Of a DNA stretch of 64,000 nucleotides, positions 8,074-17,131 are shown piece after piece. This stretch comes from Pseudomonas helleri (GTDB taxonomy: Bacteria > Pseudomonadota > Gammaproteobacteria > Pseudomonadales > Pseudomonadaceae): assembly GCF_001043025.1 (NCBI RefSeq), contig NZ_JYLD01000017.1:45840-109839 (forward strand), written 5' to 3'. The notes below the pieces were generated by a model. It was not told where the DNA came from, searched no databases, and was given only the letters and a program-made list of their open reading frames with translations. The stretch's first letter is position 1; each line of letters starts with the position of its first letter. Position numbers and translations under genes: made by a program.

Positions 8074-8238
8074 AATGGGCTTGATCTTAAATGACCTGCC
8101 GGGGCTCAACGTTTAAACCTCCCCTGCTTTAAAGCACAAAAAAGCCGGTGAAAACCGAGCTGAATCGACCCCCGACCGTCATCCCGATGTCACGCAGCTT
8201 TGTTTCCTTGGGCGCATTTCGCCACTCAAGGAGGCTCC

Positions 8239-9639
8239 ATGATTCGCCCAACGCTGCTCGCCCTCGCGCTGTTTTCTGTGATCAACAGTGCAGCGGCCAC
8301 CCCCGCCTCACCCCTGCCCCATTCACCCGGGACACCCTATGCCGCCAGCGGTCTGGCGGATCGGATTGTGCTGACGCCAGGGGCCAATCCTGCACGGGAA
8401 ATGGCAGTGACCTTTCGCACCGACACTCACCAGCAAGCCAGCCAATTGCAGTTGGCGGTCGCCCTCGACGGGCCGCAACTGGCCAAGGCTGCCCATACGC
8501 TGGAAGGGACTCAACTGAGCCTGGACACTGAAAACGGTCCGGCCCTTTACCACCAGGTGCGCCTGCACGATTTACAGCCAGACACCGCCTACGTGTACCG
8601 GGTCAAAGGTGCTGAAGGCTGGAGCGAATGGTTGCAGTTTCGTACTGCTGCCGAGACGTTCAAGCCATTCAGTTTTATCTACATGGGCGATGTGCAAAAC
8701 GACATTCTGTCACTGGCCTCGCGCAGCATCCGCCAGGCCCTGAAAAGTGTGGCCAACCCTGCACTGATCGTGCATGCCGGGGATCTGGTGTCGCAACGCG
8801 ATGACCTGGTGCATGACGACCAATGGGGCGAGTGGAACCAGGCCGGTGGCTATAACTACGGGATGATCCCGCAGGTGGTGGCCATCGGAAACCACGAATA
8901 CCTGGACGGGACACACCCTGATGGCAGTGAAAGCCGCACCCTGAGCCCGCACTGGAATCGTCAGTTCGCGCTGCCGGACAACGGCGTGCCGGGCTTGAAG
9001 AACACCACGTATGTGATGGATTACCAGGGCGTGCGTTTTATCGTGCTGGATGGCACAGCGGCCCTCGACATGGGCACCTTGGCCGAGCAAACAACATGGC
9101 TTGAGAACAGCCTGAAAAACAGCCCGGCGCGCTGGAATATTGTGGTCAACCATCAGCCCGTTTTCACCTGCGCCCGCCCCGAAGACACCGAACCATTGAA
9201 GGCCGCCTGGAAGCCGTTATTTGAGCGCTACAAGGTGGATCTGGTGCTGCAAGGCCATGACCATTGCTACAGCCGCGTGACCAGCGAAGCCGGGCGTGCG
9301 GCCTCCCGCGCCGACCGTGCCAGCGGCAAGGTGCAGGGCCCGGTGTACATGGTCTCGGTGGCGGGGTCGAAGATGTACGGGCTCAATGACCGGGCGCACC
9401 TGCAACCGGATCGCAGCGCTGAAGAAACCCAGTTGTATCAGACCATCGACGTGCAGGACTCACGCCTTGAAGTGCGCAGCTACACCGCCGCGGGCAAGCT
9501 GTATGACGCGTTTGACCTGGAGCGAGATGCGCAAAACCGTAACCACCTGAGCGAGCCGGTAAAGTCCCTGCCTGCTGAACGGGCCTGCACCGGCACGGCG
9601 GGCCCGGATGGTTACCCGTGCAGTTCGCGGGGTAAGTAA
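8239..9639 (+). CDS. Secreted purple-acid-phosphatase-like metallophosphoesterase
   Basis: 466 aa. A Sec signal peptide covers about residues 1-20 (cleavage near SAAA). A fibronectin-III-like N-terminal domain follows (about 38-136), then a calcineurin-type catalytic domain. The dimetal motifs are intact: MGD with Asp151, HAGD with Asp182, GNHE with Asn218-His219, VVNHQP, and GHDHCYSR. It should hydrolyse phosphate esters in the periplasm or outside the cell. The start at 8239 is chosen because AAGGAGG lies just upstream and the signal peptide begins there. No PHO-box was identified, and the true substrate is unknown. Confidence 0.88.
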   Translation: MIRPTLLALALFSVINSAAATPASPLPHSPGTPYAASGLADRIVLTPGANPAREMAVTFRTDTHQQASQLQLAVALDGPQLAKAAHTLEGTQLSLDTENGPALYHQVRLHDLQPDTAYVYRVKGAEGWSEWLQFRTAAETFKPFSFIYMGDVQNDILSLASRSIRQALKSVANPALIVHAGDLVSQRDDLVHDDQWGEWNQAGGYNYGMIPQVVAIGNHEYLDGTHPDGSESRTLSPHWNRQFALPDNGVPGLKNTTYVMDYQGVRFIVLDGTAALDMGTLAEQTTWLENSLKNSPARWNIVVNHQPVFTCARPEDTEPLKAAWKPLFERYKVDLVLQGHDHCYSRVTSEAGRAASRADRASGKVQGPVYMVSVAGSKMYGLNDRAHLQPDRSAEETQLYQTIDVQDSRLEVRSYTAAGKLYDAFDLERDAQNRNHLSEPVKSLPAERACTGTAGPDGYPCSSRGK

Positions 9640-9648
9640 ACCCCTTCA

Positions 9649-9704
9649 CTTGTCTCGCGATCTTTTGATTGTTTAAAAGATCGCGAGCAAGCTCGCTCCT
9701 ACAG
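9649..9704. repeat. REP palindrome (truncated)
   Basis: Copy of the same REP family. CTTGTCTCGCGATCTTTT and AAAAGATCGCGAGCAAGCTC form the arms, and the outer CTGTAGGAGC end of the left arm is missing. It lies between two convergent genes (the phosphoesterase on + and garD on -), as expected for REPs at operon ends. Confidence 0.8.
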
Positions 9705-9721
9705 TGGGTGATGCGTTGGAT

Positions 9722-11275
9722 TCAGGTAATCGGGGCGGGGTTGAACAGGGTGAGGTCGTTGTGCAGTTTGTGCTGTTCGGCCCAGGTGTGTTTTTTGCCG
9801 CTGGCCACGTCCAAGTAGTAGTGGAACAACTCCCAGCCCAGTTCTTCGATGCTCGCCCGCCCGGTGGCGATGCGCCCGGCGTCGATGTCGATCAGGTCCG
9901 GCCAGCGCTGCGCCAGTTCAGTACGGGTCGAGACTTTCACCACTGGCGCCATGGCCAGACCATACGGAGTGCCACGCCCGGTGGTGAACACGTGCAAGTT
10001 CATTCCGGCCGCCAGTTGCAAAGTGCCGCAAACAAAGTCACTGGCCGGGGTGGCACAAAAAATAAGCCCTTTGTGGGTAAAGCGTTCACCTGGACCGAGC
10101 ACGCCGTTGATCGCACTGCTGCCGGACTTGACGATAGAACCCAGCGACTTTTCGACAATATTCGACAACCCGCCTTTTTTGTTGCCCGGCGTGGTGTTGG
10201 CGCTGCGGTCAGCCTCGCCTTTGGCCAGGTAACGGTCGTACCAGTCCATTTCACGCACCAGTTCCTGGGCAACCGCCTGGCTTTGCGCCCGCGAGGTCAG
10301 CAGGTAAATCGCATCGCGCACTTCGGTGACTTCAGAAAACATCACCGTCGCCCCGGCCCGCAACAGCAGGTCCGACGCGTAGCCCAATGCCGGGTTGGCG
10401 GTGATCCCGGAGAACGCGTCGCTGCCGCCGCATTGCATGCCGAGGATCAGTTCGCTGGCCGGCACTGTTTCGCGGCGACGCTGATCGAGCTTCTGCAAGC
10501 GGGTTTCGGCCAACGCCATGATCTGTTCAATCATTTCGGTAAAGCCGTGGCTCGCCTCCTGCAAGCGGTATAACCACGGCTCGCTGAGGTCCACCGAAGG
10601 GTCGTTGTCGTGCATCACCTGCCCGGCCTGAAGTTTTTCGCAGCCCAGACTGATGACCAGCGCTTCGCCGCCCAGGTTGGGGTTGCGCGCCAGATTGCGC
10701 ACGGTACGAATCGGGATGTAAGCGTCGGTGGCACTGATCGCCACGCCGCAACCGTAGCTGTGGGTTAGCGCCACCACGTCATCGACGTTCGGGTAATGCG
10801 GCAGCAGTTCGTCACGGATGCGCTTGACCGCATGGTTCAGCACCCCGGTCACGCACTGCACGGTGGTGGTGATGCCCAAAATATTGCGCGTGCCCACGGT
10901 GCCGTCGGCGTTGCGATAACCCTCGAACGTAAACCCTTCAAGGGGCGCCTGTGCGGCCGGTACCTCGGTGGCCAGCGGCAGGCTGTCTAGCGGTGGCGCG
11001 GTGGGCATGCGCAGTTGGTCTTCATTGACCCAACGCCCCCGCGCAATCGGCTGCAAGGCGTAGCCAATGGTTTGCCCATAGCGAATCACTTCGCCGCCCT
11101 GGGGTATATCGACCAGCGTGACCTTATGGCTTTGCGGCACAAAGTCCAGAGTCACCAGGCCATCCGCCAGCTCGGTACCGGCAGGCACACCCTGGTCATT
11201 CACCACCACGGCCACGTTATCCCGCGCATGCAGGCGGATGGTGCGCGGCGAGTCGGCATGTTCAATCAACGTCAT
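9722..11275 (-). CDS. garD: Galactarate dehydratase
   Basis: 517 aa, the normal GarD length. It dehydrates meso-galactarate (mucate) to 5-dehydro-4-deoxy-D-glucarate. The N-terminal SAF/UxaA-like domain (about 1-95) is followed by the large altronate-dehydratase domain. Conserved stretches include GTRNILGITTTVQC, THSYGCG, SLGCEKLQ, GMQCGGSDAFSGITANPA and TTGRGTPYG. The start is the ATG at 11275, preceded by AAGGAGCGGG. It is the second gene of an operon behind kdgD. Because kdgD carries a stop codon, the pathway beyond this step may be blocked in this strain. Confidence 0.92.
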   Translation of the reverse strand: MTLIEHADSPRTIRLHARDNVAVVVNDQGVPAGTELADGLVTLDFVPQSHKVTLVDIPQGGEVIRYGQTIGYALQPIARGRWVNEDQLRMPTAPPLDSLPLATEVPAAQAPLEGFTFEGYRNADGTVGTRNILGITTTVQCVTGVLNHAVKRIRDELLPHYPNVDDVVALTHSYGCGVAISATDAYIPIRTVRNLARNPNLGGEALVISLGCEKLQAGQVMHDNDPSVDLSEPWLYRLQEASHGFTEMIEQIMALAETRLQKLDQRRRETVPASELILGMQCGGSDAFSGITANPALGYASDLLLRAGATVMFSEVTEVRDAIYLLTSRAQSQAVAQELVREMDWYDRYLAKGEADRSANTTPGNKKGGLSNIVEKSLGSIVKSGSSAINGVLGPGERFTHKGLIFCATPASDFVCGTLQLAAGMNLHVFTTGRGTPYGLAMAPVVKVSTRTELAQRWPDLIDIDAGRIATGRASIEELGWELFHYYLDVASGKKHTWAEQHKLHNDLTLFNPAPIT

Positions 11276-11300
11276 AAGCCCGCTCCTTGGTTTTACGCAA

Positions 11301-11326
11301 AAGGCCGCTGATTGCTCAGCGGCCTT
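11301..11326 (-). terminator. Intercistronic hairpin between kdgD and garD
   Basis: Perfect 10-bp stem AAGGCCGCTG / CAGCGGCCTT with a 6-nt loop, read on the minus strand and followed by TTGCGTAAAACC. It is compact enough to be a weak terminator or an mRNA-processing hairpin within the kdgD-garD operon. Confidence 0.5.
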
Positions 11327-11335
11327 GGGCATTGT

Positions 11336-12247
11336 TTATTGCGGGCCTTGCTTGTCGATCAAGGCGGCCAGCGCTTCGTATTCTTCCGGCAACAAATCAG
11401 TCAGCGGAGCGCGCACCGGGCCTGCGCTGTGGCCAGAAATGGTCGCCCCGGCCTTGACGATGCTCACGGCGTAGCCCGCTTTGCGGTTGCGGATGTCCAG
11501 GTACGGCAGAAAGAAGTCGTCGATGAGTTTGCCCACGGTGTCGTGATCTTCGCGGGCAATGGCGTGGTAGAACTCCATCGCGGTTTTCGGGATGAAGTTG
11601 AACACCGCCGAAGAGTAAACCGGCACGCCCAGCGCTCTGTAAGCCGCGGCGTAGACTTCTGCCGTCGGCAAACCGCCGAGGTAGCTGAAGCGATCACCAA
11701 GGCGACGGCGGATCGAGACCATCAGTTCGATGTCGCCCAGGCCGTCCTTGTAGCCGATCAGATTCGGGCAACGTTCTGCCAGACGCTCCAGCAGCGGTGC
11801 GGTCAAACGGCAGACGTTACGGTTGTAGACCACCACACCGATGTTCACCGACTAGCACACCGCCTCGACGTGGGCGGCAACACCGTCCTGGCTGGCTTCG
11901 GTCAGGTAGTGCGGCAACAACAGCAGCCCTTTGGCGCCCAGGCGCTCGGCTTCTTGCGCGTATTCGATGGCCTGACGGGTAGAACCGCCGACACCGGCCA
12001 GAATCGGCACGCTGGTGGCGCAGGTATCGACCGCAGTTTTGATCACTTGCGAGTATTCGCTGGCCGCCAGAGAGAAAAACTCACCGGTGCCGCCTGCCGC
12101 GAACAAGGCAGACGCGCCATACGGGGCCAGCCATTCCAGGCGCTTGATGTAGCCCTCACGGTGAAAATCACCCTGAGCATTGAAATCGGTGAGCGGAAAA
12201 GACAGCAGGCCAGACGAGAGGATGGACTTCAGTTCTTGTGGATTCAT
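11336..12247 (-). pseudogene. kdgD: 5-dehydro-4-deoxyglucarate dehydratase gene with in-frame TAG
   Basis: Reads as a full 303-residue KdgD (DHDPS/NAL aldolase superfamily; converts 5-dehydro-4-deoxyglucarate to 2,5-dioxopentanoate plus CO2), except that codon 132 is TAG at 11854-11852. The frame is unbroken: HVEAVC-stop-SVNIGVVVYNR continues correctly. The N-terminal part has GGTGEFFSL. The Schiff-base lysine (LIGYKDG) and the active-site tyrosine (VVVYNR) are all downstream of the stop, so the 131-residue product would be inactive. One substitution (AAG or CAG to TAG) explains it. Alternatives are a sequencing error or suppression. It heads the operon with garD. Confidence 0.85.
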
Positions 12248-12574
12248 TATTCGAACACCCTGGGACGTGTTGTGGGGATAAGGATGGCAGCACTTAGCTT
12301 TGTCGTACGTCATCGTACAACTATTAACATTATCGTCAATCCCTCTTATTGAAATCACGCCCACAGAGGCGCCTTGGCCGCTCAATAGCCATAGGCCAAG
12401 GGCCGTATTAGAGCGGTCAAACGCTGGATGAAATAAATATCAGAAAGGCTAAATCTGCGGATTTAAGTGCGTACAGCGATGATAGCGCTTTGCGGTCCCG
12501 CGCAGATTCGTGCCTCGTGAGTGCCAACCGGGCATGCCATTAAACAAGCCGCGATGTTGTACGATCACAACGCC
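12248..12574. other. Intergenic region upstream of kdgD
   Basis: 327 bp with no credible gene. It holds the palindrome at 12302-12321 and a second related site at 12556-12571 (GTTGT-N6-ACAAC, containing TTGTACGAT, which is the complement of the ATCGTACAA in the first site). The second site is close to the 3' end of the Lrp-type gene. The rest is unremarkable AT-richer sequence likely to hold the kdgD promoter. Confidence 0.5.
12302..12321. promoter_or_regulatory. Imperfect palindrome in the kdgD promoter
   Basis: GTCGTACG-TCAT-CGTACAAC, with 8-bp arms and one mismatch, lies 55 bp upstream of the kdgD start. Half-sites of this kind suit a GntR/FadR-type repressor of sugar-acid genes. It is a candidate operator only. 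Confidence 0.4.
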
Positions 12575-13057
12575 TCATCCCTTGGGGCCTTTGACCGGAT
12601 ACGCCATAAACGGCTTGATTTCCTTGAGCACAAACATGCTTTGCATCTCTTTGATCCCGGTCAGGCGCCGGATGACCGACATGGCAAAGTCGGCAAAGGT
12701 GTCCAGGTCCCGCGAGACCACTTGCAGCAGAAAATCCGCATCGCCGCCAATGCTGTAGCAGGCCACCACGTCTTCAAGGGCCATGACCTCCTGCTCAAAC
12801 TTGCGCGCTTCGACTTCGCTGTGGCGGTCAATGGTGACCCGCACAAACACAAGCACGCCGAGGCCGATCTTGCGTCTGTCCAGCACCGCGCGATAGCCCT
12901 GGATGACCTTGTGCTCTTCCAGTTGTCGTACCCGCCGCCAGCAAGGCGAAGCCGACATGCCGATACCATCGGCCAGGGTCTGATTGGTGGTGCGCCCATC
13001 CTGCTGCAAGGCGGCAAGAATTTTGGCGTCAATGGCGCTCAAGCTCTGTTCGGTCAT
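12575..13057 (-). CDS. Lrp/AsnC-family transcriptional regulator
   Basis: 160 aa. An N-terminal winged HTH (about residues 8-60, LSAIDAKILAALQQDGRTTN then LADGIGMSASPCWRRVRQLE) is followed by a C-terminal RAM/AsnC ligand domain with GGDADFLLQVVSRDLDTF. The start at 13057 is the ATG opening MTEQSLSAID; a longer upstream frame lacks homology. It is divergently transcribed from a LysE-type exporter across a 136-bp gap. That is the usual arrangement of an amino-acid-sensing Lrp protein controlling an exporter. The inducer is unknown. Confidence 0.9.
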   Translation of the reverse strand: MTEQSLSAIDAKILAALQQDGRTTNQTLADGIGMSASPCWRRVRQLEEHKVIQGYRAVLDRRKIGLGVLVFVRVTIDRHSEVEARKFEQEVMALEDVVACYSIGGDADFLLQVVSRDLDTFADFAMSVIRRLTGIKEMQSMFVLKEIKPFMAYPVKGPKG

Positions 13058-13193
13058 AAATACCCCGTGGATTATTTTCAGGGGTAAATTTGACCCCAAT
13101 TCAGCCAACCGGCAACCGAAACAGACCAATTTATCCAGCGCCTGCGGGATATGCTTATTGACACACACCCTCAGCCAAGGATGAATCCGGATC

Positions 13194-13820
13194 ATGCTCG
13201 AACTCTCTCAAGCACTGACATACACCGCCGCACTGGGCGTCGCCGCGGCCATACCGGGCCCCGGCATGGCCGCTCTGGTTGCACGCAGCGTAAGTGGCGG
13301 CGCCCTGCCCGGCTTCAGTTTATTGTCTGGATTGATCCTGGGCGACCTGGTGTATTTGTCCTTCGCGGTGTTTGGCCTGAGCCTGATCGCCCACTACTTC
13401 GACGCTTTGTTTGTCTTGGTGCGAGCGTGTGCGGCAGTTTACCTGGGCTATCTGGCCTGGCAGTTCTGGTGGGCGAAACCGCAGCCGGTGGTGCTAGGTC
13501 GGCCGATCAACAAGCGCGAGCTGTTCAGCGCCTGGCTGTCCGGCCTGACCATCACGCTGGGCAACCCGAAAACCATCGCGTTCTACCTGGCGCTGTTGCC
13601 GCTGGTCATCAATCTGGAGTCGGTGTCGCTGCACACGTGGGGCGTCGTGCTGGTGCCGTTGACCATCGCGGTGCTGTTTATCGTCGGCGGTCTGTTTGTG
13701 CTGGGCGCGGTGCGCATCCGCCACTTGCTCGCCAGCCCGCGCGCTCAACACTACCTGTTTAGAGGCGCGGCGTTGATGATGCTGGGTGCAGCGCTGGCCA
13801 TGCTGGCGCAGAATCTGTAA
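13194..13820 (+). CDS. LysE/RhtB-family amino-acid exporter
   Basis: 208 aa with about six transmembrane helices. The LysE/RhtB signatures are visible: IPGPGMAALVARSVSGG at the N-terminus, the AAVYLGYLAW segment, and GNPKTIAFYLALLP in the fourth helix. It probably exports an amino acid or derivative. The divergent Lrp-type gene is the probable regulator. The start at 13194 follows AAGGATGAATCCGGATC. Confidence 0.87.
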   Translation: MLELSQALTYTAALGVAAAIPGPGMAALVARSVSGGALPGFSLLSGLILGDLVYLSFAVFGLSLIAHYFDALFVLVRACAAVYLGYLAWQFWWAKPQPVVLGRPINKRELFSAWLSGLTITLGNPKTIAFYLALLPLVINLESVSLHTWGVVLVPLTIAVLFIVGGLFVLGAVRIRHLLASPRAQHYLFRGAALMMLGAALAMLAQNL

Positions 13821-13954
13821 GAAGCGCCCTGAATAATCGTTTTGCCCTACGACACTCCCGGACCTCTCTCCCGGCCAACCCCGCCGCGTCCGATACGCAT
13901 CCTGTTGCAGATTGCCCACGCTACGCAGCGTCAGCAATCACGCAAAGGATCCCC

Positions 13955-16900
13955 ATGTCGAACGTACCGCAATCTCGGCGGCGAGCACTGCCGAGCGCCT
14001 GCTCATTGCCCGCGAACACCCTCACCCTGGGCCTGTTGGCGGGCTTATGGACGCTGCCAGCACACGGTCTTGCCTATCACGAACAAGGCCGCCTGCACGA
14101 CGCCGCCAGTTGGCACAGCCAGGAATTCACTCAGGATTGGGGCCTGCAAGCCATCGGTGCAGACGCCGCCTATGCGCGCGGGCTAAGTGGCCGCGGGGTG
14201 AATCTGGGTATTTTCGACTCCGGTGTCGACCTTCGCCACGGTGAGTTCGCAGGCAAAGACCATCGTGCTACCCGTTTGGCAGACCCCGGTTGCACCCGTG
14301 AGAAGCTGCCCACCGAGCTAGCTGATGGCTGCTTTTTCAGCAACGGGGATCGTGCCCAGGTCGTTTATAACGACCTGCCGCCAGACGTATTGGAGGCGCT
14401 GCACTACCTGGTTTCCATTGGCGATCTTTCAAGCGATGACTTGAACGATTACCTCGACATGGCCGGCATCGAATATGAAGCGCACGGCACCCATGTGGCG
14501 GGCACAATGCTGGCTAATCGCGATGGCGTGGGCACACACGGCGTGGCCTATGGTGCCGCGCTGAACACGGTGCGGATTTTCAGCAACACCTATAACTTTC
14601 TTCCTCCCGTGTACAAAAAAACCCAGAGCATTGAACCGGGCCATTTCGACACATCCACGCCCACCTATAAGCAAATGCACGCGCAGAACGTACGCGCGAT
14701 TAACCATAGCTGGAACCTCTCTGACCGCTTCGCCGACCTTGATCAACTGACGGCAGCGCTGGCAAAACACCGTGCAGGCGTCGGACGCTCCGTGGCTCAG
14801 GGCTCGCTGGATTTCGGCCTGCTCCAGGTCTGGGCGGCCGGTAATACAAGCTCGCCAAACCTCTCACCTGAACAAGCCCCCATGGCGGGTGTTCTCGCGA
14901 CGCTACCGCTGGCCATTGCGGGCCTTGAGCCGTACTGGCTGAGCGTGGTTAATGTGGACAAAAACCTGACCCTTTCACCCGGCTCATTTCGCTGTGGCTA
15001 CAGCATGGACTGGTGCGTAGCAGCCCCCGGGACCGCTATTGCTTCGTCGGTAGTCAGCGGCGAAATTGACGCCAACAAGTGGTACGACGAAGACGGCGAG
15101 GTCAATGGCTTTGAAGTGACAGGCGACCGGCCTGTTTTTGGTTATGAAACCTGGTCGGGTACCTCCATGGCCGCCCCGCATGTGACGGGCGCGCTGGGGT
15201 TGTTGATGGAGCGCTTCCCGTACCTGGACAACCCGCAAATCCGTGATGTGTTGCTGACAACCGCTCAAGACCTCGGCGCGCCCGGTGTCGATGAGGTCTA
15301 TGGCTGGGGGCTGATCGACCTGAAAAAGGCCATTGACGGGCCGGGGCAACTGCGGGTCGACACCCACGTACAGATGGACCGTCGCGCAGGCGGCGCCGTG
15401 GTCTGGCAGGGTGGTGCCTGGGACGATTGGCGCAATGATATCGGCGGCCCGGGGCGGCTGAACAAAGACGGTGTCGGCTGGCTGCGCCTGAGCGGCAATA
15501 ACCGTTTTGCCGGTGCGACCCTCAACCAGGGCATTCTGGAATTCGACGGCACCAACCACCTCACCCGCGACATTACGGTTGAAGGCGGATTGCTGCGGCT
15601 CAATGGCGCCTTGCATGGTTCTGCGCTCAACGTTAACGGCGGCATCGCGCAGATCAACGGCCGGGTGACCGACGCCACGACCTGGGTCGGTGCGGCCGGT
15701 TTGCTCAGTGGTGACGGCGAACTGTCCCACACCCACGTGCAGGGCACGCTCATGCCGGGCAGCGAACACCGGGCCTTGACGGTAAACGGCGATTACCAGC
15801 AACAGGCCGGCTCAACCTTGATCGCCCGTCCCGGCCTAAGCCCTGGTCTGCCTGCGCTACAGGTCACGGGCACGGCCCATTTGCAAGGCGGTACATTGCG
15901 TTTGGCGCCTGCGCCGAATGTGTTCGCCCTGGGTCAGCGCTACCGTGTGTTGCAGGCTGACGCGGGGATTAATGGCCGATACGACGCGCTGGATCATCAG
16001 GCGTTTTCACCGTTTCTCGGGTTCACCCAAATCCACGAAGCCGAGCAGTTATCGGTTGATGTCAGCCGTGGCCTGCCGTTGGTGTCGGCAGCCAATAGCG
16101 CCAACCAGCGCGCCATGGCCAAGGCTGCCGATGCACTGCCCATGTCTGCACCTTTGGCACAGCGCCTGACCTCACTGTTCCCGGAGCCGGCGCAACGGGC
16201 GCTGGACCAGCTCAGCGGCGAACTGTATGCCAGCACCCAGTCAGTGTTGCTGGAAAACAGCCACGTTATACGGGATGCCGCCCTGACTCGCGCGTCGGGC
16301 CTGTCGCCTTCTGGCCTGTGGGTACAGGCGTTAAATCAAAACGGCCGACTCGACGGCGATGGCAACGCCGCGAAAGTCAGCCACAGCAACACCGGGGTCA
16401 TGATCGGCGCCGACCATGGGTTCGAACAGGGCACGCGCGCGGGGCTGCTGTTCGCCAACAGCCAAGGCCGTGTCAACACCGGGAGCGCGGGCAAAGCCTC
16501 GCTCGACACTGTCCAGTTCGGCCTGCATGCGGGACACACCTGGAACGCGTTTGGGCTTCACGGCGGCCTGGCCTATGCGCGCAATACGATACAGAGCAAG
16601 CGCCGGGTCAGTTTTGCAGACATCGATGAAGGCCTCTCAGCCAATTACCTCAGCCACACCCGACAGCTTTTTATCGAAGGCAATTACCGCTTGAACTACG
16701 ACGCCTGGGCGCTGCAACCCTATGTGCAACTGGCCCATGTACGAGTGAGCAACGAAGGGTTTAGAGAGCGTGGCGGCCAGAGCGCCTTGCAGGGCAGTAA
16801 AACCAGCAGCGCGGTTAATTTGAGCACCACGGGCGTGCGTTTCACGGTTGACCTGAGCCAGCGTCAGATCGGCCCATCGTGGTTGAGCTTCAACGCAGGC

Positions 16901-17131
16901 CTGGCCTACACCCACGCCAGCGGCGACCTGCAACCCACCACCCAGGTTGCCTGGCAGGGCGCCAGCAGCCAGCGCATTGCCGGCGCCCCACTCAGCAGCA
17001 CCGTGCAACTGGACCTCGGTGCGGTAGCACGCCTTTCGCGGGGCAGCACGTTAAGCCTGAACCTGAATGATCAACGTGGTAAACGCTCACACGAACAAGG
17101 CGTCACGGCGCAGTACCAGTACACGTTTTAA
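13955..17131 (+). CDS. Autotransporter subtilisin-like serine protease
   Basis: 1058 aa, type Va secretion. A signal peptide spans about residues 1-38 (ending TLPAHG). The S8 peptidase domain runs about 60-455 with Asp88 (FDSGVD), His177 (HGTHVAG), AAGN at 294-297 and Ser404 (SGTSMAAPH), so the triad is intact. A beta-helical passenger linker follows (about 470-760, GNNRFAGATLNQG and NGGIAQINGRV). A C-terminal autotransporter barrel starts at about 785 and ends in the aromatic-rich YQYTF for BAM recognition. Related Pseudomonas proteins are EprS- and PspA/B-type proteases. The substrate is unknown. The stop overlaps the stop of the convergent T6SS gene. Confidence 0.92.
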   Translation: MSNVPQSRRRALPSACSLPANTLTLGLLAGLWTLPAHGLAYHEQGRLHDAASWHSQEFTQDWGLQAIGADAAYARGLSGRGVNLGIFDSGVDLRHGEFAGKDHRATRLADPGCTREKLPTELADGCFFSNGDRAQVVYNDLPPDVLEALHYLVSIGDLSSDDLNDYLDMAGIEYEAHGTHVAGTMLANRDGVGTHGVAYGAALNTVRIFSNTYNFLPPVYKKTQSIEPGHFDTSTPTYKQMHAQNVRAINHSWNLSDRFADLDQLTAALAKHRAGVGRSVAQGSLDFGLLQVWAAGNTSSPNLSPEQAPMAGVLATLPLAIAGLEPYWLSVVNVDKNLTLSPGSFRCGYSMDWCVAAPGTAIASSVVSGEIDANKWYDEDGEVNGFEVTGDRPVFGYETWSGTSMAAPHVTGALGLLMERFPYLDNPQIRDVLLTTAQDLGAPGVDEVYGWGLIDLKKAIDGPGQLRVDTHVQMDRRAGGAVVWQGGAWDDWRNDIGGPGRLNKDGVGWLRLSGNNRFAGATLNQGILEFDGTNHLTRDITVEGGLLRLNGALHGSALNVNGGIAQINGRVTDATTWVGAAGLLSGDGELSHTHVQGTLMPGSEHRALTVNGDYQQQAGSTLIARPGLSPGLPALQVTGTAHLQGGTLRLAPAPNVFALGQRYRVLQADAGINGRYDALDHQAFSPFLGFTQIHEAEQLSVDVSRGLPLVSAANSANQRAMAKAADALPMSAPLAQRLTSLFPEPAQRALDQLSGELYASTQSVLLENSHVIRDAALTRASGLSPSGLWVQALNQNGRLDGDGNAAKVSHSNTGVMIGADHGFEQGTRAGLLFANSQGRVNTGSAGKASLDTVQFGLHAGHTWNAFGLHGGLAYARNTIQSKRRVSFADIDEGLSANYLSHTRQLFIEGNYRLNYDAWALQPYVQLAHVRVSNEGFRERGGQSALQGSKTSSAVNLSTTGVRFTVDLSQRQIGPSWLSFNAGLAYTHASGDLQPTTQVAWQGASSQRIAGAPLSSTVQLDLGAVARLSRGSTLSLNLNDQRGKRSHEQGVTAQYQYTF

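Noticed and set aside
9704..10573. 289-codon + strand frame opposite garD
   Set aside because: Antisense shadow of garD with low-complexity His/Gln/Arg composition and no family features.
11336..11848. Separate gene starting with GTG at 11848
   Set aside because: This is the C-terminal part of kdgD in the same frame. There is no ribosome binding site and it begins in the middle of the aldolase barrel, so it is better read as one interrupted gene.
11312..12352. 346-codon + strand frame opposite kdgD
   Set aside because: It stays open across the broken gene, but its translation is typical antisense composition; the kdgD frame on the other strand aligns to a known enzyme on both sides of the stop.
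13821..13954. Small gene between the LysE exporter and the autotransporter
   Set aside because: Short frames here lack ribosome binding sites and continue as shadows into the autotransporter start.
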